This document shows positions 47,792-59,381 of a stretch of 64,000 bases of DNA, one piece after another. Positions within the stretch are counted from its first letter, which is position 1. Every line of letters starts with the position of its first letter. The notes beneath the pieces are model-generated. The model was not told the DNA's origin, did not search any database, and saw only the letters and a list, made by a program, of their open reading frames with translations. The stretch is from positions 722,052-786,051 of the forward strand of contig VWYX01000124.1 of NCBI GenBank assembly GCA_013396525.1, written 5' to 3'. Position numbers and translations under genes: made by a program. The DNA is from Chaetorhynchus papuensis. Lineage: Eukaryota; Chordata; Aves; Passeriformes; Rhipiduridae.

Positions 47792-50700
47792 GTAAAAGAA
47801 TAACATGGGAAGAGCAAAAAAAAAGAGACTGGGCTTGGTTGATTGCTGTCATGATTACATTACACAGGTTGAAAGACAGTTTCAGCAATTGCTTATTGTG
47901 CATGAGAAGACAGAATTGTTTGGCTTCAGTTAGGCTTCAGTTAAGTTTACTATTCCTTATCTCTTGTTTAAGGTAGTACTTCAAAGGAGTACTTGCTTCT
48001 TGCCCTTTGACTCAAGTGGGCACAGCAGTGGGATGCCATGTGGGAGATGCAGATTTGAGAGCCTTCATGTGCTCCCAACTCTCAGGCTAACAAGAGGTAG
48101 GCAACTCTGCCAATGTTTTCTCTGCTAATTTAGATTAACTCATTAATTCATGTGCAGAACTTTTTAAAGAGCAAAATTTTACCCACTTGCTGACTATGGC
48201 TAGCAAGCAAAGAAACACATCACAGTTATCTGAGTTTACATTATCTGAGTTTCAGACACATTTGTAGACAAGCAGGGCTTTTAGGATCCATGTTCATACT
48301 CCAGAAATATGAAAACAAAGAAAAACCTGTTTGGAAAGGAAAACTATGTGCTGCCAGGGCTTAAAATCTAACACAGCTCAATAGGTAAGCTGGGGCACTA
48401 CGGAGAAGAAGCTGACTGTAGCTTAAATATATGGAAACTGTTATGCTCTCAGAAATTTCCAAAATCAGGCTGGTTCTTGCCATGAACTAACCTTTCAACT
48501 CTACTTTTAAAAATTCTGAACTATTTGTTTAATGAATATCTCAAGCCGGCAACCATCAGGTCACCAAATGCAATAAACACAAAGGGGGTGATGTATTGAC
48601 CAAAGGTAGCCAGGCAGTACCACCTTCAGATGTAGAAATGAGACAGTGCACAGTGGAAAGCATTGTCACCTCAGAGATGAGACAGTGATGGTTATGCCAA
48701 TATCATCTTCTCTTAGGGGAGTAACTGATTCGCTGGATCTAAAGAGGCTGAGGAGTTTTCAGAGATTAAAAAGATACTAATAACTATTGCTAGAACTGAC
48801 AGAGTCACAGATTCTTTGGTTCAGTAACCAAGCTCTTCCCTGCCACTCCAAACCCCCTGGAAATAGATTTGACAAATTTGGTATGAATGCACAAACTGCT
48901 TCTATATCTCAAATGTGTATGTGGTGGGGGGGAGGTATTAGTTCAAATTTTTACCGAGATCTATTGTTCTTCTGACATTAGGTTTCGACTTCAGTACAAT
49001 TTTAGCCACAGAGAGATAGAAGGTTTTTATTTAATGCAATGCTGGAGTTATAATTTAAATTATAGTACTAATACCCAAGTTGTGGGGTAGCATGTTGTGT
49101 TCTGATTTACAGAGCCAGAAAGTAAGAGACCACTTGTGCCGCAATGAAGAATATAAAAAACCCAAAATATTCAGAGCAGAACATAGGTAACAAAGAATCT
49201 GACCAACAGTTGGAACAAATAATATAGCAGGGGCTCATCTGTCCAGCTTTCAAAATGTACACCATGTAAGCTGTTTTGATGGACCATTTCTAGACTCATT
49301 TTTGTACCTAAAAATTTTTTTAAAAGCTTAAAATCAGCTCCCAAGAAAAGAAGTAGTAGCCCCAGTGAGGTGTGCCATGGGTGGACACAAAAATTGTCTG
49401 TGCTGCCCCTGAGCCCAAACAGCCAAATTCCCCAGAGGGTCGATGTCCTCTGGGTGCTGTCACCTGGTTGCTCAAAGCTTGTTCCAGTACTTTCTGTATC
49501 AAACAACAGGATCACAGCAAATATGGGAGATGCAAAACTATCCTTTTATTGACAATAAAGCAAAAGTAATACTTTGGGAGCCTGTGACTTTCACTCACAA
49601 GGTATTTGAAGCAAGGTGCCTGAGACGTAGACAAGCCACATACTTTCAGATCAGTCTACACTGCAACTTCTAGTCCAAATGTCTGCATGGCAAAAATAGG
49701 TTTAACTGTGTTAAACTTTGGACTGGATGAGTTTCCCTCCTTCTGGCATGTACCAAAATGAGCTCTCTTTGGTACTTGTACCACACTAGCACACATGTTC
49801 CTACACAGTCTGGTTATTCACACCCATGTTCAGGATCCTGGAAAAGCTTTCTCAGCTTGTGCTACCTCCTTTTCATTTTGGACACTGCTTTGGATGTCCA
49901 AACTGCCCTCTATACACTTGCAATACATAAAGGAAACATCTTGTATAGGTGACTTTTATCTGTTTAAATGCCCAAGATATGGTTAGTTCGAAGGAGCGCT
50001 GTACACTGCCATCAGTTCTTACTGCACTCTTAAGGACTCTTGTGGAGGAGGGTACTACTCATTCCAAGAAAAGGTATCTGATCTGACCCTAAACAGGTAA
50101 CTGCTCAAAAAGCAAAAAAGCTCTTCTGTTTAATCAAACACTTTTCTAGAGACAAGGAGAAACTGAAGGAGCAGAAGAGAAGGAGGGGAGTGAGAATATG
50201 CCTAAGAACATGTTCTAGTGGTTCCAGTCTTTGGTTTAAGTCAATGCCTCCCATCTCCTTGAAAATACCATTGGTATCCAGCCACTGAATTTTAAGTACA
50301 GATCTCTGAGGTGCCTGTACAATTCACTCATGTGTTGTGGAGGTTTTTCTGATTACAAAGGGTACAAAGAAAGAGAAGGAGAAAATATGTTTCAAAAGAT
50401 TACATGTTTTAATCACTAACACTTTCTATTGTTCAAGATTACACTTGTATTAAATGAGTGTTTCACTTTCAAGTACATGAGAGTATTTGAAATATTTCAA
50501 GGGCACTTCTTTTAGCTTCTAACAACTAGACGTTGCTGCCACCACTGGACTATTATTCAGAAGGAACATGAACCAGAGATATTCTGACCTCAGCAGTTAG
50601 TTTGCTTTACCGACAGGCACGTAGTTAAGTGTACATTAAATAATGGAATGCTTCTTTTTCATCATTGCCATGATTAATTGAGGAAATTAAGGAAAACTCA

Positions 50701-50922
50701 AGAAATGCTAGCCAAAATTTTCCAGTCATCCTTTCAGCTGTAGTAGAGCTAACAGAAGTACATTACAGTGAAGTCAGTGAGAAATATTTTCTCTTTTTCT
50801 TTTTTTGAGACAATTCTTATTAAAGGATTGTCATTGTTTTTGTATTCTTGTTTGTAAACAAAATAGAAAACAAATTCCTTACCTGATACGTTTTGGCATT
50901 TAACAAGACATTAAAAACAAGT
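47792..50922. other. Unique non-coding DNA
   Basis: Nothing recognisable. Several overlapping plus and minus ORFs of 60-114 codons at 49171-49986 are typical of chance frames. A 12-bp direct repeat (TTATCTGAGTTT) occurs at 48226 and 48241. Confidence 0.5.
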
Positions 50923-52469
50923 TAGAATCATAGAATCTTTTAGGTCATAAAAGACCTCCAAGAGCATTGAGTCCAATCCTTAACCTAGAACTGCCATGTT
51001 CCCCAGTAAGCTATGTCCCTAAGTGCCACATCCACATACCTTTTAAATACCTCCAGGGATGTTGAATATTGTTCCAATACCTGACAACCCTTTCAGTGAA
51101 TAAATTTTTCTTACTACGGAATCTAAAACTCCTCTGGTCCAACTTGAGGCCATTTCCTCTCATTCTGTCATTTGTTCCCTGGGAGAAGGGACCAACCCCC
51201 ACATTGCTACACCCTCCTTTCAGGGAGTTGAAGAGTGATAAGGTCTCCCCTGAGCCTCCTTTTCTTCAAGCTAAAAAACCCCAGTTCCCTCAGCTGATCC
51301 TCATAAGACTTGTGCTCCAGACCTTTCCCTTCTCTGGACCTTCTCAAGCACCTCAGTGACTTATTTTTAGTGAGGGACACAAAACTGAACACAGGATTCG
51401 AGGTGTGGCTACATCAATGCCAAGTATGGGGGAAAATCCCTGCCCTGGTCCTGCTGGCCACACTCTTGCTGACACAGGCCAGGATGCCATTGGCCTTCTT
51501 GGCCACCTGGGCACAGCTGGCTCATGTTCAGCTGCTGTCAACCAGCACCCCCAGGTCCTTTTCTAATGAGCCACTTTCCAGTCACTCCTCCCTCAGCCTG
51601 TAGTGATGCTTTGGTTGTTGTGACCAAAGTGAAGGACTGGGCACTCTGCCTTATTGAACCTCATACAGCTGGCCTCAATACATCAATCCAGTCTGTCCAG
51701 ATTCTTCTGCAGAGCCTTCCTACCCTCCACAGATCAACACTCCCATCCAAGTTGGTGTCATTTATGAACTGACTCATCCAGATCACCAATTAAGTTATTA
51801 NNNNNNNNNNNNNNNNNNNNNNNNNNNNNNNNNNNNNNNNNNNNNNNNNNNNNNNNNNNNNNNNNNNNNNNNNNNNNNNNNNNNNNNNNNNNNNNNNNNN
51901 NNNNNNNNNNNNNNNNNNNNNNNNNNNNNNNNNNNNNNNNNNNNNNNNNNNNNNNNNNNNNNNNNNNNNNNNNNNNNNNNNNNNNNNNNNNNNNNNNNNN
52001 NNNNNNNNNNNNNNNNNNNNNNNNNNNNNNNNNNNNNNNNNNNNNNNNNNNNNNNNNNNNNNNNNNNNNNNNNNNNNNNNNNNNNNNNNNNNNNNNNNNN
52101 NNNNNNNNNNNNNNNNNNNNNNNNNNNNNNNNNNNNNNNNNNNNNNNNNNNNNNNNNNNNNNNNNNNNNNNNNNNNNNNNNNNNNNNNNNNNNNNNNNNN
52201 NNNNNNNNCCTTCTGGCCTTTCCTGTAGTTGGATGGCACATTCACTGACTTTCAGTCAAGTGGAACTGTCCTGGTTAGGCAGAACTGCTGGTAAAGGATG
52301 GAAAGTGGCTCAGTGAGCACTTCTGCCAGCTCCTGAAGTACTCCTTGGTGGATCCCACCCAGCCCCATAGACTTGAGTGTGTCTAAGTGGTGTAGCAAGT
52401 CACTGACCATTTCCCCTTGGATTTATGGGAGCTTCATTCTGTTCCCTGTCCCTGCCTTCCAGTACAGGG
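50923..52469 (-). mobile_element. CR1 LINE, 3' part with degenerate reverse transcriptase
   Basis: The largest CR1 copy here, read on the minus strand from about 52469 down to 50923, with its 3' tail at the left (TAGAATCATAGAATC on plus). Right of the gap the minus strand encodes DLLHHLDTLKSMG, LQELAEVLTEPLSI and NYRKGQK, matching the CR1 ORF2 reverse-transcriptase region that begins just before the palm. A TGA stop at 52252-52254 replaces the Trp usually found after VPVD. Left of the gap, the position of the catalytic FADD motif reads FIND (51757-51768), so the first Asp is lost, and the sequence just before it is shortened. Further on, GLEHKSYEDQLRELGFFS (about 51273-51323) and RRLRGDLI mark the ORF2 C-terminus. 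It is 5' truncated and dead. ORFs on the plus strand in this interval are antisense shadows. Confidence 0.96.
51801..52208. other. Assembly gap (408 N) inside the CR1
   Basis: The flanks on both sides belong to the same CR1 copy in the same orientation and in the expected order, so the missing bases are most likely the central reverse-transcriptase segment. The N length is close to what that segment would occupy by my recollection of CR1 ORF2. Collapse of a high-copy repeat is the likely cause. Confidence 0.97.
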
Positions 52470-52498
52470 AATAAACCACAGTGTGTGGTGGGTTTACC

Positions 52499-52522
52499 GG
52501 ACTGCTTAAATTGAAGCAGTCC
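52499..52522. other. Perfect 9-bp inverted repeat
   Basis: GGACTGCTT and AAGCAGTCC flank a 6-nt loop (AAATTG), some 30 bp beyond the truncated 5' end of the CR1 copy. It can form a stable small hairpin. No T-run follows that would suggest a Pol III terminator role. Confidence 0.8.
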
Positions 52523-55500
52523 AGACGGCTCTGCTAGTTAATAAAACTCAACCCACTTGTAAACTCCTGCTCAGCTGAATTTTTGAGTCATCTGGCAACA
52601 CATAGCCATCCTATCTCAAATGTAATGGCTCCAATACATCACAGGAAAGTGGCACTTTTTAATAGATGGTACAGCAACAGCAGATCATCACTATTTCTCA
52701 GAAGTATTTCTTATGTATTTCTTAAATATTTTCTTACCTATTCCATAGAGAAATGTCCTATTTTTATTATTACTATAACAACTACTCCAAAAATACCGTG
52801 GAAAAAAAAATCTACCTCACTTCTGTGTCGAGTAATTCAGATCAAATCTGTGACCAGGCTCTTCATTTTCATGAAACCCTGTGTGCAGGTGATTCTCATT
52901 GAATTCAATATGATCCCAAAGAATGCAGCAGAGGACTGAATTTGGCCTCTATCAGCTAGCCTAAATATATGATACTGTATTGGAAAGATACGGTACCCCT
53001 TTAGTTTATGAGTCTGCTTATTATCAGTCTTTGGGAAAGAAAAGATGGTTAAATTTAGATTTCCACAGAATGTTTTGATTTAAGCAAAGGAATTCAGTGA
53101 CCACCAGCTTGGAACATCCTTCTGGTGTCAGAAGTAAGCAGTAAGCAGATTCGAAAAAACTGTGCACGTACACTTAATTGATTGAAGGGGAGAACAAAGA
53201 GAATGTCAGCCCTCCAGGTTTAGATGAGGATCAGGTGGTTTCAAGCTGAAAAGAAACAGGGACCTTTGTTATGTTTTAAGCAAGATCCTGTGAACCTCCA
53301 TGGTTCCAGGCATCCTGCATTGCTCTAAAATGCAGGACAAAAGAACATCTACAAAAACGCTTGTTACCGTTTTTCTCACTCATTCATTCTGATGGGATGT
53401 GAAATCTCCCACATTTCTCCTCTTTGAACAAACTGCCTCAAAACAGTTGTGCTTATTTAGCATTAGGTAAATATCAACTAATTGGGCCACAACACTTTAT
53501 AGGGCTGGACATCGCAATGTTTTGACAGGAACGTCCATATCCTTGAAAGCAATTTTTAATTATTTAAATTCTATAGTAAATTAATAAATAATCCTCCAGG
53601 AAATAAATAAATAAACAATAGACAAAGAGATAAATAAAAGCATATGTGAAAGAAGTACTCTAAAAGAGTCAGAATGATTGGCAGTGCCCTCAGCAAACTC
53701 TAGGTCTGCGAGGATTAGTGCTAGCAGCCAGAGATTCCTCTCTTATTCCTGTCCCAACACTTGGCAGCTCGTGCTGCCACCTGGCTAAATTTCTTCCTTC
53801 ACACTTCTGCCCTGTAGGGTTAGAAGATTCCAACTTGCTCACACCTCCCACTGCAGGGTCTTATGCAGATGGAAAATTAATATTCCACTGTGTTTGGCCC
53901 TCTGATCATTTTGCTAACACGGAAATAATCTGCCAAGTTTATCTCAGAAAGTGCACCAAACAAGGGGTCCAGGCACTGAGGAGAACACTTTGGTCCCCCG
54001 TAACATAGCCAGGAATGCTGTACTATAACTTGCCCTAGTGGTCAAGTGAATTTCTTTCAATAAATAATGCATTTTGCAGGGGGGGGAAGACTATTTCAAC
54101 TGAAAGTGATTCTTCAATGTGAATCAGATTTGGCAAATTTGGATTGGAGCAAAAAAGAAGAAGAAAAAATTTTAAAAATTACAGATTTTCTCATCTAAGT
54201 CTTTCTGAAAGAAAAGAGAGGCTACATTTATGATGGAGATTTGGAACAATTCACAAATCAGAGGAGGCATATGCCTTACAGGTTCGGATAATATTATCCA
54301 ACATATGAAGATAACATTCAAATCATCCCTTTGCCTCATTCAGTGTGTGAGCTTAAAATGTGTCCTTTGACTTAGCAGAGCCCATAACCAGCCTAGCAAA
54401 CACATGGGTTTTTCAGTGGAAAGCTGTTCTGCTTTGCATGACAAATGGGAGCCACCAGGTCTGCAGTCAAACAACAACCTTTCTCTCACCACTGTCTGCA
54501 CTCAGAACATCTAATCTTTTTCTTCCCCCAATTCATATTTATTTCAAGTGCAGATTTCAGTAGAACACTGAAATTTCAGTAGGACAGTAAAGCAGGGCCT
54601 CTCTGAAGGTTCCTATAGTTTAGTTATTGGAATTTATTCCCTAGTGGAAAGTCCTAACCCAGAGCCCAGATCTGATGAGCTAGACGAAAGTGATTTAAAT
54701 ACGTGTGTCCCTCCCTCACCACCAGGTAATACATTTAACACTAACATTTATATCTAAAGGAGAGTAAACTATTCCCCTTCTGATCTGTGGAATTTCTTCC
54801 ACTTTGACTGATTGTCAGCCCAGCTTCCATAGGAGTGATAGAAGTTTCCTCCATTCCAACATTGCTCATGGAACTGCATTCAGGTCTTCCAGTTGCCTTG
54901 AACTCTGGGCTGTTGCACAAAAGGTGGACATTTCTGAATAGAAGAGGATGTGTCTTCTTTGCACTGTGTGGCTCTCAAAACCAGAGCACTGTAGGACCAA
55001 CTCCCAGAAAGGTTGTTTTCCAACTGCTTTTCTCTCTCTTTTTCCTTTAATGAACAAATTCAAAATAATTGTCTTGTTATCCTGCCAACTTAGAAATTGA
55101 GAATCATGAAATGCACTTTAATGAAAGTGAAATTCACCTTAATGAAAGTGATCCACTTCAAAAGGTGCTTTTGGCTATTACACCTCATAAGAAGCTAAAT
55201 AATTTCATCTCTGAAGAATAAAGTTTATACTGAAGTCTGCTATATATAGCAGAGTTGTATTTGAAAGAGATACACAGTCTCTGCTCTGTGGCAGGGATTA
55301 TCTTTGGCTGATACTCTCTGGTTTGTGTAAAACAAACCTGATATCACAGTGTGCATAGTTTAGGCTATCAAATGTACTCTTTTGTTAGTATTAATGTCAT
55401 TATCAGGTTCCTCATGAATTTGACATAGGCGGATTTTAAAAAGGAAGTTACATCTAAGTGTTCCTGTGTGTGGAAAAAAATAAGAATTATTTCTTCCCCT

Positions 55501-58500
55501 TGTATATTTATCATATCACAATTCCTCTTTCTGTCTCCTGTCTGTTTTAACTGCCAAACTGTCCAATATTTCATGTATTTTCCATTCTTCTCTTAAAAAT
55601 AAAGATCTCAGCTATTCAAAGTTACATTGTCCACTCCCCAGTCTTGTTACAACAAGCCGAAATGCTGCACAGAGTATTTTTAGACTGTGATAGATTCAGT
55701 AGCTCCAGTTTTTGAGATATTATTTGCCATAAACAGTTTCTCAAAATCCATATTTTTTTACTGAAAGAAGCATTTTACATACACAAACAGAAATCTTTAG
55801 GAATATTGGTATATTTCAGTGTAAGTTCAAGTGAAATCAGGTATAAAACATGGAGATGCAGTTCTTTGTAAAGGAGTTTTTCTGATGTGAGACTGAAGAG
55901 GCAAGCTGAAAATGCAGGGCTGTAATACACATTTAGAGCACCTGCTGCCTGGGACCACGGGGGCAACAGTACCTTAACTCCCACAACGTGTGGCAGAGCT
56001 CTGAGTCACTTCTTTGCACAAAGGAACACGAGGAACATACTCTTTTAAGTACTGAGGGCTTGATACCTGAATAGGTTTCAGAATTTTGAAAAAAGAGGAA
56101 ATTCCTGTAAAGATTTTGTGGAGATTTTAGAAACAGTTTCATGAGCAGCCTCCACTGAAACCAGAAGAATCTGAGAGAGCCCATAGGGAAACTGCTCCCC
56201 CCAGTCTAGGGCATTTTCTGATTTCTGTCCCCAGCACCAAAAATTTTATATATATAAAAATATGGGTGTGTGCGTGTGTATACATATATTTAAAGCAAGA
56301 TACTTGCTAAAATTTGGTTTGGAGCACAGTTAAGTGAGTGTTTAAACTAGAACAGAGGAGATGGCAACTTCTGTCAGAGGCGATAGTGAAGAACTGGGCC
56401 TGTGCTAACCACCTAGAATGTGTCAGCTGCTTAAATCTTTGAATCTCACTTTCAGTGACAATGTTACAGAACATTTTAACTATCTATAGATTTGTATAAT
56501 ACAGAGCTTTATAGAAAGACCATATGCACTGCCACCAGGTGCTCAAAATTAATCCCTTAGTTCACAGGGTGTCTTTTTTTCTATCCGTGACCTCATGCTA
56601 GGAGGGAAAACACAGAAGAAAAAAAAAGAGGATATTAATTTCTACATATTACTAGGGATAACCAGGATCCTCACAAGCCTTTCACTAAAATTCATGTGCT
56701 AATTTTGGTTTTGGTAGTCTTCCAGAAACCTTTTTTTCAATGGAAATAAAATTTCAACAAGAAATCAAAACTGTTTTAAAAGGGCTAAAAATACACTGTA
56801 TTTTTTCTAGACTACAGCATAAACTGATTTCTCTTTTAGAAATTTAATATCGGGAATTCTAATTTTCTTTTTTTGTAAAAGGCAATCCTTTTGCTTCTAT
56901 TTTAAGTGGAAAAGTGATAAACATTTACTTATTATGAGGCATATCTGCTTATAGACTGAAGAGGAAATTTAGAGTCTATTTGACAGTCTTACCGAGAATA
57001 AATGTGCTGACAGAATATTGTCTTTGTATCTGCACCAGAAAAACACCTGCTGATCTGTCAATTAGAATGAAGCATTAGAGTCTGGTCTGGGAAGTCTAGT
57101 AAACTAACGAAATATATTTGAGTTCCAAAAATACTAACTTGTGATCTGAATCTTCTATTTTGCCTTTTTTTCTCCTTCTTTGGTTAAATGCTGCCTAAGA
57201 AAACCCCAAGATCTTCAGCTGGCTGTTGCTAACTTGACAGCAGGAAAGATCAGTTCTCACTGCCCTCAGTGGTACATATAAAAGTTACTGTGATTTTTAA
57301 TCACGCTATATATGGACAGATATACACATAAATTGTTCAGTGGACAGCGGGATGAACTAGATGTTTTTCCTCATGTATTTCCACTCCACACGTGCCTCCA
57401 CAGTCCCCTGAGAGTTCCAGCTCTTTGGAACAGCAAAGCAGCAGCAGATGTTGTCCTGCAAACAGCAGTGTGTGCAAACCGGTCACCTGCAATCCCTTCA
57501 AACATTACAGAGTTGGATTACAATGGCTTTTCGTTTGGTAGCAGCCCTTATTTGGGTCTCTCTTTCCTTCACAGCCATCACTTTCTGCAAAATGTCTAGG
57601 AAGTTTGGGGTTCTGGGTCCTCTGGCTTGTTAGTTTTGGTTGTCACGTAGCAACCAGTTCAAAAATTATTACAGAAGAGGAACGAGCAAGACATATGGAC
57701 ATGCCCTTCACCACGTGATGGCCTAAGCCTCATTCCTCTCAGAAACTAAACTAAACTCATGCACATATGTGTATATATTTAAGTTAGGGAAAATACTAAC
57801 GCAGTTATCTCATTTTAAATACACAGATTATAAAAACTGCTGAAGAACAGTCCAAACAGAAAAGCACGGGATTTTATGTGATACTTTTTTAGCCATTGTG
57901 CAGTTTAAACAAAGCAGTCATGGCACTTCTCATTTCAGTTACGTGAAAGTGTAGCACACGCAAAGCACAGATTCAGGCAGTTCAAGATCCTGATTCAAGC
58001 TAACAGTAACCTTGTGAAGGGAGGCTAATGCTTGCTTCTCAGTTTTACTCTGTGTCTTTAAAGTGTGGCTGCAACAGGCTCAAACCAACATGTGAAGCCT
58101 GAAGTGTGTTTTGGGACTCTATCCAATGATGTGAAACAATAAACTCATGAAAGCAGTAATGCCATTAAAAAAGCAGTTTCAGGTACCTTGTCATCCAAGG
58201 AGTTAAAAGTAGCAATGAATCCAAGAAGGATTTTGCTTTTTGACAACTCTGGAAAAATAACCATAGGTTTTTATAGAAACCATAAAACAGTATGATGAAC
58301 TATTTTTTTAGGTGTTCTTGGACCAACTCCTACACTGCTATAACAAAAAATCCTTTAAAAGCAAACAGAAGCTTTTGTAGGGGTACAGCAGGAAAGCGTT
58401 GGTCCTCAGCCTGTCTTTTAGGAAAAGGCTGATGCCCTAGTAATAGCTACATTCACAAATTTGCAGTAGAACAGTATTTAGATTTCCATAAAAGATACTC

Positions 58501-59323
58501 TGAAGAGTGGCAGACAGCCCCAGAGCTGCAGAATACCTGCTAGTCAGCAAGCCTTGGTTCCCGTCTCTCCCGCTCAAGTGTCTCAGTGTTATGTAACAGG
58601 AGAAGGGAATGTTCCTCTCTTTTGGCAAAGGACACTGAACCCAGCAATATGTCTTGATGGGACTGAGCAGAGTGCATGAAACCAAGTGAGTTATTGCGGC
58701 CTGCGGTTACAGGGACTGGTTTAAAGATAGCCTCCAAATTATCAAAATTTACATAAAGAAAGACATCTGACTATGGTCATGAAATACTTCTACCAAGTTT
58801 GGAAAGCAAAACTCAAGCAATGAATGGTCTATGTCATAAATGAATTTTTTGGCTGCATGAACAGGCCAGCAAAGAAAGAACATTGAATAAGCAAAGGTTT
58901 TAATATTCTGACAATTATAAACAGTCCTTTGTTTTTTCTTTTTCTCTTACATGCACGAGGGTGTGGGCTGGGGAAGCCATATATTCATAAAACATCTGGT
59001 GTTCAGCCTGTCGTTACAATCAATCAGTCTTTTTATTTTATTTTTCCAACACAGCAGAAAAAAATAAAAGGACTTGGACTGCCTAATTAAAGAACCAAAG
59101 ACTCTTCCTTCTGGATACAAGGCAGTGGGATGTGGGTCACAGTCGATTATTCGCAAGATTTGTCTTAAAGGAGGGAAGTCCTCATAGCTGGGCAGAACAG
59201 TTTCTTGTGGTTTTAATGTCTTAGGGTAAAAACTGTTGAAGAGATCATCTCCAAAGCAATTATCTCACAAGACAGAGGATGGCTTTGCTGATTAACTGTT
59301 TTAAGGCATGCATTTACAGGGAG
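52523..59323. other. Unique non-coding DNA
   Basis: AT-rich, no gene recognised. Low-complexity pieces include (AAAT)n-like sequence at about 53580-53640 and a G-run at about 54080-54087. The longest ORFs (118 codons at 52583, 96 codons at 53718) have no domain or splice context. Confidence 0.5.
55114..55151. repeat. 21-bp imperfect tandem duplication
   Basis: CACTTTAATGAAAGTGA and CACCTTAATGAAAGTGA occur 21 bp apart with one mismatch. Confidence 0.85.
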
Positions 59324-59381
59324 TAGTCCTGATTTAGAGGGACTATATATATATAGACTATATATAGTCCTGATTTAGAGG
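59324..59381. repeat. 17-bp direct repeat flanking a TA-rich palindrome
   Basis: TAGTCCTGATTTAGAGG occurs at 59324-59340 and again at 59365-59381. Between and overlapping the copies, GACTATATA (59341) and TATATAGTC (ending 59369) form inverted arms around TA repeats. A local duplication promoted by the TA tract is the likely origin. Confidence 0.85.

Noticed and set aside
51069..51603. Plus-strand ORFs of 96-97 codons
   Set aside because: Antisense to the minus-strand CR1 coding remnant, whose stop-poor sequence explains them.
51790..52245. ORFs of about 150 codons through the gap
   Set aside because: Almost entirely N; only NYRKGQK at the start is real and belongs to CR1.
57340..57362. GGATGAACTAGATG resembling the CR1 3' end
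   Set aside because: The flanking sequence does not continue as CR1 on either side; the match is a short coincidence.
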